NCBI GenBank assembly: GCA_945901045.1
Contig: CAMDKK010000019.1
Location: 1 to 58,727, forward strand
Length of the DNA stretch: 58,727 nucleotides
Source of the DNA: Limnohabitans sp. Rim8
GTDB taxonomy: Bacteria; Pseudomonadota; Gammaproteobacteria; Burkholderiales; Burkholderiaceae_C
Direction: 5' to 3'
The notes beneath the pieces were generated by a model. That model saw only the letters and a list, made by a program, of their open reading frames with translations, was not told where the DNA came from and did no database searches. Made by a program: the position numbers and the translations under genes. Each line of letters starts with the position of its first letter. Position 1 is the stretch's first letter. Shown one piece after another: positions 52,574-58,727 of this stretch.

Positions 52574-53572
52574 ATGCGCCGCACTCATTTGTTACTCGGT
52601 ACATTTTTAGCCCTCACGCTAACCCACATGCCTTTCGCCTTGGCGCAGGATGCATCCAAAGATGCCCTCAAAGATTGGCCAAGCAAACCCATACGCTACA
52701 TCGTACCCTTTGCCCCTGGTGGGGCTACCGACATGTTGGGGCGGATGGTGGCGCAAGGCTTGTCGAAGTCACTGAATCAATCTGTGGTGGTTGACAATAA
52801 AGCCGGGCAGGGAGGATCCGTGGGGTCTTCGGAATTGGCCAAATCTAAGCCCGATGGCTATACGCTAGGCGGTGGCACGATCAGCTCACATGCTTTGAAT
52901 GTGTCGCTCTATCCCAAATTGGCCTATGACCCGATCAAGGATTTTGCTCCAATTACCTTGCTGGCCGCATTGCCCAATGTGTTGGTGGTCCACCCCTCAT
53001 TGAATGTCAAAAGTGTGCCCGAACTGATCGCCTTACTCAAAGCAAACCCTGATAAATACGCATTTGGCTCGGCGGGCAATGGCACATCACAGCATATTTC
53101 AGGAGAGATGTTCAAGCTGGCTACTGGCACACAAATGCAGCATGTTCCCTACCGAGGCAGCGGACCCATGATGGCGGATTTGTTAGCCAGCACGATTCAG
53201 ATTAGCTTTGAAAACAGCAACACTGCGATTCCGCAAATCGCTGGCAAAAAACTGATTGGACTGGCTGTCACGTCAGCCAAGCGCTCCAAGGCCGCACCTG
53301 AATTACCCACACTTCAAGAAGCGGGTCTTGACGGTTTTGATCTGAGTTCTTGGCAGGCCATGTTTGCACCAGCAGGCACGCCTTCAGCCATCGTCAACCG
53401 CTTGCAGCGTGATGTAGCGGAGATCTTGAAACAACCCGATAACCTCAAACGCCTGGCTGAAATGGGGCTTGAGCCTGGCGGAGGCAAGCCTGAAGAATTA
53501 GCAGCATTGGTGGCGAAGGACATTCCAAGGTTGTCCGAGGTCGTTAAGCGTTCAGGAGCCAAGGTCGATTGA
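52574..53572 (+). CDS. Bug/TctC-family periplasmic solute receptor
   Basis: A 332-residue Bug receptor. The signal peptide MRRTHLLLGTFLALTLTHMP ends FALAQD. Motifs: VPFAPGGATDMLGRMVAQGL, VVDNKAGQGGSVGSSELA, PDGYTLGGGTIS, YDPIKDFAPITLLA, HVPYRGSGPMMADLLAS. ATG 52574 has GAGGA at proper spacing; ATG 52568 overlaps that site. Its stop is only 1 base from the stop of the convergent Bug gene at 53574, so two receptors face each other tail to tail with no room for a terminator. Confidence 0.93.
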   Translation: MRRTHLLLGTFLALTLTHMPFALAQDASKDALKDWPSKPIRYIVPFAPGGATDMLGRMVAQGLSKSLNQSVVVDNKAGQGGSVGSSELAKSKPDGYTLGGGTISSHALNVSLYPKLAYDPIKDFAPITLLAALPNVLVVHPSLNVKSVPELIALLKANPDKYAFGSAGNGTSQHISGEMFKLATGTQMQHVPYRGSGPMMADLLASTIQISFENSNTAIPQIAGKKLIGLAVTSAKRSKAAPELPTLQEAGLDGFDLSSWQAMFAPAGTPSAIVNRLQRDVAEILKQPDNLKRLAEMGLEPGGGKPEELAALVAKDIPRLSEVVKRSGAKVD

Positions 53573-53573
53573 C

Positions 53574-54551
53574 CTATTCCACCTTGATGCCCGCAAACTT
53601 AATCACCTTTGCCCACTTTTCCGTGGCCTCGGAGAGGATGGTCCCGAATTCAGCAGGCGTTCCGCCAAGTACTGTTCCACCTAGATCAGTAATCCGCGTT
53701 TGAACTTTACTGTCGGCAAGCCCCAGATTAAGTTCTTTGTTCAGCATGTTGATAATTTCAACGGGGGTATTTTTCGGAACCCCGATTCCAGCAAAGCCAC
53801 TGGCCTCATAACCGGGAACGAACTCTCCCACCGTTGGCACATCTGGCAATACATTCAAACGGGACGTTGTCGTGGCAGCAAGGGCACGCAGTTTTCCCGA
53901 TTTAATGTGTTGAATGGATTCCGACACAGGCGCGAAAACCACCTGCACATGGCCGGCGATGAGATCTGCAACAGCAGGCGCGCCGCCCTTGTATGGCACG
54001 TGAACCAGATTCAGCCCGGTCATCATCTTAAAAAGTTCGCAAGTAAAGTTCTGCGGAGTCCCTTGGCCAGCAGAGCCGTAGTTGATTTTGCCAGGATTGG
54101 CCCTGGCATATGCAATCAACTCTGGCATCGTCTTGGCCGGGAATGAGGGGTTAACAACGACGACATAGGCCAGTCGCGCAGCGCATATGACTGGTGTTAT
54201 GTCCCTGATAAAGTCAAAATTGAGGTTGGTAAACAGGGCGGCATTGATGGCATGTGGGGTAACAATTTGCAGAAGGGTATAGCCGTCAGGTGGGGCTTTA
54301 GCAACTGCGTCAGTTGCAATGTTGCCGCTTGCGCCAGCTCGGTTTTCAACGACGTAGGGTTGGCCAAGACGATCCGAAAGCCATTGCCCCATCAAGCGCG
54401 CTTGTATATCGGTGGCCCCGCCCGCAGGAAAGCCAACCAAAATTTTAGCTGGCCGTGTAGGATAGTTTTGCGCCCAGCCTATGCGGCTCACCGCCGACAA
54501 AGCCGATGCCCCCAAAGCCATGTGCAAGAATGATCGTCGAGGAAATTGCAT
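53574..54551 (-). CDS. Bug/TctC-family periplasmic solute receptor
   Basis: A 325-residue Bug receptor. The N-terminus MQFPRRSFLHMALGASALSA has a twin-Arg pair before a hydrophobic stretch ending GWAQN, so Tat export is possible. Motifs: VGFPAGGATDIQARLMGQWL, VVENRAGASGNIATDAVA, PDGYTLLQIVTP, LNFDFIRDITPVICAA, HVPYKGGAPAVADLIAG. It is convergent with the preceding Bug gene and is the only gene between it and the racemase, with which it shares strand. The 194 bases upstream contain only short weak symmetry. Confidence 0.93.
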   Translation of the reverse strand: MQFPRRSFLHMALGASALSAVSRIGWAQNYPTRPAKILVGFPAGGATDIQARLMGQWLSDRLGQPYVVENRAGASGNIATDAVAKAPPDGYTLLQIVTPHAINAALFTNLNFDFIRDITPVICAARLAYVVVVNPSFPAKTMPELIAYARANPGKINYGSAGQGTPQNFTCELFKMMTGLNLVHVPYKGGAPAVADLIAGHVQVVFAPVSESIQHIKSGKLRALAATTTSRLNVLPDVPTVGEFVPGYEASGFAGIGVPKNTPVEIINMLNKELNLGLADSKVQTRITDLGGTVLGGTPAEFGTILSEATEKWAKVIKFAGIKVE

Positions 54552-54745
54552 GATGACTCCTCTAGGTATGTTTTACCTGACATCAAGATTGAATACTATC
54601 AATAAATGTGCAACTCAGGGTAATTATGTTTCTGGTGTTCAGAGGTCTGGTGGTTACTGAAGTAGAAGTTCAAATTCTTGCTTGTGGTCATTTCTTTTTT
54701 TGAGAGAATTGATGACCTTCAGCCATGAGAGCGTTTAAACAAAAT

Positions 54746-55537
54746 CTAAGAGTCGCCCCTGCTTAATCGTTCAATTGAGTCCGACATGCCCGTCCATTGC
54801 GCATACGTGCCATGTTCCTTTCTTAAGGGTATGGGTACTTGTTTGTTCATCAATACTGAAAGACCCGCGGTTGCGCTGTCTATGACTTGCAGAGAGATCA
54901 GATTTTGAATTTGTGCTGCATATCCCGCCAGACCGGCACCACCTAGGATGATGGACCTCACATCAGACTTGGCAGCCTGATCGCAGGCTTTTTTCAAGCA
55001 TTCAATGGCCATTTTGGGGTTGGCTTGAAGTTCGGCTCCCGTAGCTGTGACGGTTTCTACGTGTCTCAAATGATCACTGAAGCCCAAGCTCATTGCTAAG
55101 CGTTGAAGCATAGGCTTCCAACGTTCTCCGCCTGTCACAATGGAAAAAGGTCCTAGCTGAGCTGCCTGAATAAAGGATGCCTCGGCCAGCCCAGTGACTG
55201 GATAAGCTGCTATTTCACGAAGCGCAAACAATCCTGGATCTCCAAAGCAGCCAATAAGTACGCCATCAATTGGTTGGGTTGCCATTTTGGTGTGATCTGC
55301 CCATGCATCTAAGCAAGCATGTGATGCAACGGCATGGCTTGCCTCGCAGGCTATATAGCTTGCACCAAAAAGAGCCGTTGTGAATTCTAAATGCACATTT
55401 TCCGGTAGGTTAGTCGCTAAGACTTCTTGCAATCGACGAGTTGTCAGTGCATTGGTGTTGGGATTGATGACCAGGTAACGACTTGGACTTGGCTTTTGCA
55501 TTTCATTTTGGTGCGTTTGGGGAATAATTTGGTGCAT
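54746..55537 (-). CDS. Asp/Glu/hydantoin racemase-family protein lacking the second catalytic Cys
   Basis: A 263-residue racemase-fold protein. YLVINPNTNALTTRRLQEVL near residue 22 and GCFGDPGLFALREIAAYPVT near 95 are typical of hydantoin-racemase-like enzymes; the Cys in GCFGDPG is one acid/base Cys. The second conserved site normally reads VLGCAG, but here it is IILGGAGLAG, with Gly for Cys. A one-Cys enzyme could be one-directional, such as a decarboxylase or isomerase (arylmalonate decarboxylase and some relatives also use a single Cys). It is divergent from a Bug receptor, suggesting a carboxylate or hydantoin-like substrate. In-frame start candidates are 55537 and 55501. Confidence 0.85.
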   Translation of the reverse strand: MHQIIPQTHQNEMQKPSPSRYLVINPNTNALTTRRLQEVLATNLPENVHLEFTTALFGASYIACEASHAVASHACLDAWADHTKMATQPIDGVLIGCFGDPGLFALREIAAYPVTGLAEASFIQAAQLGPFSIVTGGERWKPMLQRLAMSLGFSDHLRHVETVTATGAELQANPKMAIECLKKACDQAAKSDVRSIILGGAGLAGYAAQIQNLISLQVIDSATAGLSVLMNKQVPIPLRKEHGTYAQWTGMSDSIERLSRGDS

Positions 55538-55610
55538 TTATTTTTCCATTCCTCATTTTGAGGCGTCAGAAATTGAAAATGACAGGCATGTTTTGTGCTG
55601 AAAAAGGACT

Positions 55611-55623
55611 GGTTTGACAAACC
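55611..55623. promoter_or_regulatory. 13-bp palindrome overlapping a -35-like TTGACA
   Basis: GGTTTG-A-CAAACC is a perfect palindrome between the divergent racemase and Bug genes and contains TTGACA (55614-55619). A bound regulator would block the -35. The -10 is weak (TAACTT at 15-base spacing), so the promoter assignment is tentative. Confidence 0.4.
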
Positions 55624-55668
55624 TGATTTCATCTTAACTTTTCCATTGATTCAATACAAGGAGTCTTC

Positions 55669-56649
55669 ATGAAGCGTCGCGATTTACTGGCCGTTGCTGC
55701 GTCTGCGGTTGCTGCACCGTGGGTTCATGCCCAGTCTGCTGCATGGCCTACCAAGGGCTCTATTCGTCTCATCTGCCAATACCCCCCAGGTGGGCTGGTC
55801 GATACAGTGGCCAGGCTGTTGGCACCCCACTTATCTCAAGCGCTTTCGCAAACAGTTGTTGTCGATAACAGAGCAGGCGCAGGCGGTTTGATTGGGACCG
55901 AATTTGCGTCTAGGCAACCGGCGGATGGATACACACTCTTAGTCAGTCACGCTTCTGTTCACATTTATGCAACAGCAACTCGCAAATCCATGCCATTCGA
56001 TCCGGTGAATGACTTCACGCACATGGGTATGCTGGTGGAAGCACCTATGTTGCTATTGGTAAGAGCTCAATCGCCTTACCAAACATTGGCCCAATACATC
56101 AGCGCAGCGAAAACCAAACCAGTCCGTTACGGCACTTCAGGTATCGGTTCCGCCAATCACCTTTACGGCGAATTGTTAAAAATAGAAGGTCAAGCCAATG
56201 AGCACGATCACGTGCCGTATCAAGGCAGTGCACCTGCCATGCAAGATTTGTTGGGTGGCCAAATCGACAGTGTTTTTGATCCAGTCACGACCAATGTGAA
56301 CCAACTCAAAGCGGGTTCTTTGCGTGCATTGGCCGTTTCAACGCCCAATCGTTTGCCGGCATTGCCCAATATCCCAACTTTTGCAGAACTTGGCTACAAC
56401 TCGCTCACGGGTTCTCAGTGGTTGGGTCTGTCTGCCCCTAAGAATTTACCTGGTCCCATTGCACAGCGAATTACTGCACTTATTCCCGAGCTGTTGGCCA
56501 AACCAGATGTTATGGCTCGTTTAGAGGAGGTTCAAACCTTGCCACGTAAAACACCTGTTGTGGGTGATGATTTCACCAAACTGATTCAATCTCAAATCAA
56601 CACTTGGACTGCTGTTGCAAAACGCGCAAAAGTCGAAGTGATTGTGTAA
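55669..56649 (+). CDS. Bug/TctC-family periplasmic solute receptor
   Basis: A 326-residue Bug receptor. MKRRDLLAVAASAVAAPWVH ending AQSA is a signal peptide with a KRR start, possibly Tat. Motifs: ICQYPPGGLVDTVARLLAPH, VVDNRAGAGGLIGTEFAS, PADGYTLLVSHAS, FDPVNDFTHMGML, HVPYQGSAPAMQDLLGG. AAGGAG precedes the ATG. It is divergent from the racemase gene and is closed by a strong rho-independent terminator, so it is a single-gene transcription unit. The first loop (PGGLVD) differs from its seven relatives here. Confidence 0.93.
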   Translation: MKRRDLLAVAASAVAAPWVHAQSAAWPTKGSIRLICQYPPGGLVDTVARLLAPHLSQALSQTVVVDNRAGAGGLIGTEFASRQPADGYTLLVSHASVHIYATATRKSMPFDPVNDFTHMGMLVEAPMLLLVRAQSPYQTLAQYISAAKTKPVRYGTSGIGSANHLYGELLKIEGQANEHDHVPYQGSAPAMQDLLGGQIDSVFDPVTTNVNQLKAGSLRALAVSTPNRLPALPNIPTFAELGYNSLTGSQWLGLSAPKNLPGPIAQRITALIPELLAKPDVMARLEEVQTLPRKTPVVGDDFTKLIQSQINTWTAVAKRAKVEVIV

Positions 56650-56684
56650 TCGCAACGGATCAAATTTTTTTCTATCCCAAGGCA

Positions 56685-56724
56685 GCAGATCTCCAATCGC
56701 TTTGATTGGGTCTGCTTTTTTTTT
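56685..56724 (+). terminator. rho-independent terminator after the Bug gene
   Basis: GCAGA-TCT-CCAATC pairs with GATTGG-G-TCTGC around a GCTTT loop (stem arms 56685-56698 and 56704-56715), followed by nine T. It begins 36 bases after the stop of the Bug gene. This is the clearest intrinsic terminator in the window. Confidence 0.8.
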
Positions 56725-56760
56725 AGTTAAGATATTCAATCAACCTAAAACATATGATTT

Positions 56761-57402
56761 ATGACTGAAGTCGACTTCGCACAAATAAGCAGCTATGAAC
56801 GTTATAAATTAATGGCAAGTCTGATTGTTCCAAGGCCTATCGCTTTGGTCACAAGCCTCGGTTCAAATGGTGTGGTGAACGCGGCACCATTTTCAATGTT
56901 CAATATGATTGGTGAAGACCCGCCCATTTTGATGATTAGCATTAATCGACTTCTTGACGGACAACTGAAAAATACAGCAGCCAATATTTTGCTGAACGGT
57001 GAATTTGTGGTGCATATGTCTGATGAACCTATGGCGCAAAAAATGCACGCCTGCGGTAAAGCTTTCCCATCTGATGTGAGTGAGTTGTCTGCTGTAGGTC
57101 TTACCTCAACGCCTTCTCAAACAGTAAAACCTCCCAGAATTTCAGAAGCACCTATCGCTTTTGAGTGCGTGCTACACGAGACTCTAGAGACCCCCAGTCG
57201 GTATGTCTTCATTGGCCGCATCAAGTGGTTGGCAGCCAGAGATGGGCTCATTGATACGCAAGCATGGCGAGTTAATTTGAAAGACTACCGACCTGTAGCA
57301 AGGTTTGGCGCAAGTTTCTACACCAGAACGAATGATCGGTTTGCCATTTCAGATCAAGAGGGCGAGGAACCGAAAAATAATTCATCCATTGATCAAATTT
57401 AG
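56761..57402 (+). CDS. flavin reductase family protein (FMN-binding split barrel)
   Basis: A 213-residue protein of the flavin-reductase-like domain. KLMASLIVPRPIALVTSLGS and VVNAAPFSMFNMIGEDPPIL near residues 18-60 form the FMN-binding start, and FVVHMSDEPMAQKMHACGKA follows. Members reduce FMN/FAD with NAD(P)H for a partner monooxygenase or bind FMN themselves; no monooxygenase lies nearby. The gene is AT-richer than its neighbours. No clear ribosome site precedes the ATG. It follows the terminator of the Bug gene, so it has its own promoter. Confidence 0.87.
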   Translation: MTEVDFAQISSYERYKLMASLIVPRPIALVTSLGSNGVVNAAPFSMFNMIGEDPPILMISINRLLDGQLKNTAANILLNGEFVVHMSDEPMAQKMHACGKAFPSDVSELSAVGLTSTPSQTVKPPRISEAPIAFECVLHETLETPSRYVFIGRIKWLAARDGLIDTQAWRVNLKDYRPVARFGASFYTRTNDRFAISDQEGEEPKNNSSIDQI

Positions 57403-57696
57403 TCTACTCGATCACAACTCAGTCAGTACCTTAAACCAGGGCGAAAGGACGTTTTCGATGACCCTACCGGTGACGCAGGCCACGGTGTCGGGCGGCATAC
57501 GGCTTTAGGTCATGCTGCCCGCGGGCGTGAAGATTGAATCCGCCCCTGAGCTGCTGGACTCGCGGGTGAATTGCTCTTGATTTCTCCCAGCCTGTGTGAG
57601 GCTTTGCCTTAAAAAAGGCCTCCCCATTTTGGCGCACTACAACGAAGCTGTGACGCCTTTTTTTAAGTGTCGTAGCGAAATCTGATTGGTACAGAA
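57403..57696. other. 294-base gap, no gene recognised
   Basis: An open segment near 57460-57565 encodes two short stretches (MTLPVTQATVSGGIRL, then after a TAG VMLPAGVKIESAPELLDS) that look protein-like but match no family I know, so this may be a decayed gene. A bulged hairpin GAGG-CTTTG-CCTT-AAAA-AAGG-CCTC lies near 57600-57624 and could be a weak terminator. Confidence 0.3.
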
Positions 57697-58425
57697 ATGA
57701 TCCCTTTAAATGTCCTGCGCTCTATAAGCGTAGCCTTCTTGATTACTACCAGCTTCGCACTGGCGCAGTCTGCTGCACATGCAGACCGCTATAGCCAATT
57801 GCCGGCCAGCGCCGACGGCATTGGTAAAAACTATATGGGGCGTGAGATTTCGGCGGTGATGGGCTGGCAGGGCGCAGCATGGCTAGAGCGCCAAGAACGT
57901 CATCGAGAAGAACGTACCGACCTGTTGCTGGCCGCATTGGTGTTGCAACCTGGCATCGTGGTGGCCGATATCGGGGCCGGCACCGGTTACCTTTCTCGGC
58001 GCATGGCGCCGGCGGTGATGCCGGGAGGCAAGGTCTGGGCAGTTGATGTGCAGCCCGAAATGGTCAGCCTGCTGCAGGCTGGGGCTAAGCGCAGCGGGCT
58101 GGCGCAGATTGAAGCACGGCTGAGCGCGGTTGACGACGTTAAGCTGCCCGCTTCTTCAGTGGACCTTGCGGTGATGGTCGATGTTTATCACGAACTGGCC
58201 TACCCCTACGAGGTGTTGGCCAGTGTACTTAAGGCCCTGAAGCCCGGCGGCCGTCTCGTTTTCGTCGAGTACAAGGCCGAGGATCCGCGCGTACCTATAA
58301 AGCAGCTGCACAAGATGAGCGAGGCTCAGATAAAGCGCGAGGCTGCTGTGTTCCCACTGGACTGGGAGCGCACTGTGAGCACGCTGCCCTGGCAGCATGT
58401 GGTGGTGTTCCGCAAGCGGGACTGA
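57697..58425 (+). CDS. class I SAM-dependent methyltransferase with signal peptide
   Basis: A 242-residue methyltransferase. The N-terminus (about residues 1-29, hydrophobic SVAFLITTSFALAQ then SAAHA-D) looks like a Sec signal peptide. The Rossmann part has motif I VVADIGAGTGYLSRRMAP near residue 90, VWAVDVQPEMVSLL, VDLAVMVDVYHELAYPYEVL and LKPGGRLVFVEYK. Export of a SAM-dependent enzyme is odd because the periplasm is not known to hold SAM; the family with such signals exists but its role is unclear. GC is higher than the flavin reductase gene upstream. Confidence 0.87.
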   Translation: MIPLNVLRSISVAFLITTSFALAQSAAHADRYSQLPASADGIGKNYMGREISAVMGWQGAAWLERQERHREERTDLLLAALVLQPGIVVADIGAGTGYLSRRMAPAVMPGGKVWAVDVQPEMVSLLQAGAKRSGLAQIEARLSAVDDVKLPASSVDLAVMVDVYHELAYPYEVLASVLKALKPGGRLVFVEYKAEDPRVPIKQLHKMSEAQIKREAAVFPLDWERTVSTLPWQHVVVFRKRD

Positions 58426-58544
58426 TTTTTTGAACCAGCTTTGACATTTGATGCCATTATTTAACAGAAATCCAGGCTCGTCAAAAATCTATATAAATCA
58501 ATGACTTATAGTCAAAAATAACCGACGTGTAATATTTCGTGTAA

Positions 58545-58727
58545 TTGACCGAAAACTGTAATTTACAGTTTGGCCAGCAATTTCGTAGATTTTGCACTCA
58601 GTGCAGTCACCGAGCACGCGAAAAGTTAGAGGGTTGGCTTGGCACTCAAACGGATGATGGCGAAAGTTTGGATCTTCATCCGGAAGTCGAACTTGATACT
58701 TTGAGCAACCCAGGAATTGAAAATCGT
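58545..58727 (+). CDS. possible partial ORF open to the right edge
   Basis: From a TTG at 58545 a frame of 61 codons stays open to the edge, with FCTQCSHRAREKLEGWLGT and ESLDLHPEVELDTLSNPGI in the middle. The CxxC and charged helix look protein-like, but there is no ribosome site and no family match. A nine-base perfect inverted repeat lies inside its first codons, which argues against this start. Bases 58426-58544 hold nothing recognisable. Confidence 0.22.
   Translation, partial: MTENCNLQFGQQFRRFCTQCSHRAREKLEGWLGTQTDDGESLDLHPEVELDTLSNPGIENR
58553..58571. promoter_or_regulatory. 9-bp perfect inverted repeat AAACTGTAA-T-TTACAGTTT
   Basis: A 19-base perfect palindrome with one central base, AT-rich, in the 302-base stretch after the methyltransferase. 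This is long enough to be a strong operator or recombinase site. Its partner gene is probably to the right of the window. Confidence 0.45.

Noticed and set aside
1-58727. CRISPR arrays, tRNA and rRNA genes
   Set aside because: No regularly spaced repeats, cloverleaf-like sequences with a CCA end or rRNA-like stretches were noticed in any gap.

Overview
The window looks like the chromosome of an aerobic, metabolically versatile betaproteobacterium of the order Burkholderiales, most likely Comamonadaceae (Limnohabitans, Polaromonas or Variovorax-like). This is inferred from the mid-50s GC impression, the eight Bug/TctC-type periplasmic solute receptors, and the dense packing of acyl-CoA dehydrogenases, family III CoA-transferases, MmgE/PrpD proteins and AMP-dependent CoA ligases. 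No rRNA, tRNA or CRISPR array was seen.

Region by region. (1) 1-12798: a co-directional catabolic cluster on the + strand: three acyl-CoA dehydrogenases, SDR, DUF35/thiolase-like pair, two Bug receptors, CoA ligase, mesaconyl-CoA hydratase-like protein, family III CoA-transferase and MmgE/PrpD protein. It is split by a REP-like repeat cluster at about 10.1 kb. (2) 12892-14278: three small unrelated genes. (3) 14275-20023: a geranyl-CoA/3-methylcrotonyl-CoA carboxylase-like trio (carboxyltransferase, AtuD-like dehydrogenase, biotin carboxylase) divergent from an IclR regulator. (4) 20024-24863: a scarred region with TPP-dependent E1 alpha and beta subunits lacking E2/E3, a Bug receptor, IS630 and IS66 transposase fragments, an SDR C-terminal fragment, a BrnTA module whose toxin has an in-frame stop, and a small broken repeat protein. 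(5) 24864-30808: a complete RND efflux operon (adaptor, pump, outer-membrane lipoprotein) with its own sigma70-like promoter. (6) 30882-33495: divergent PrpD and acyl-CoA dehydrogenase. (7) 33506-38225: a three-gene 2-oxoacid oxidoreductase operon with a GltD-like FAD/ferredoxin subunit. (8) 38345-40250: thioesterase divergent from an MFS exporter. (9) 40369-57402: a second catabolic island with a sialidase-fold protein, five Bug receptors (one with a signal-peptide frameshift), dienelactone hydrolase, two SDRs, GST, a signal-less solute-binding protein, acyl-CoA dehydrogenase, CoA-transferase, CoA ligase, DUF3237 protein, a racemase lacking one catalytic Cys, and a flavin reductase. (10) 57697-58425: a methyltransferase with a signal peptide, then an edge ORF.

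Overall logic (inference): Bug receptors capture carboxylic acids, CoA ligases or CoA-transferases activate them, and acyl-CoA dehydrogenases, hydratases, SDRs and the thiolase-like enzyme or the biotin-dependent carboxylase process them. The Kor-type enzyme would link 2-oxoacid oxidation to ferredoxin/NAD(P). No TctA/TctB membrane partners lie here, so the receptors must work with transporters encoded elsewhere or serve as sensors.
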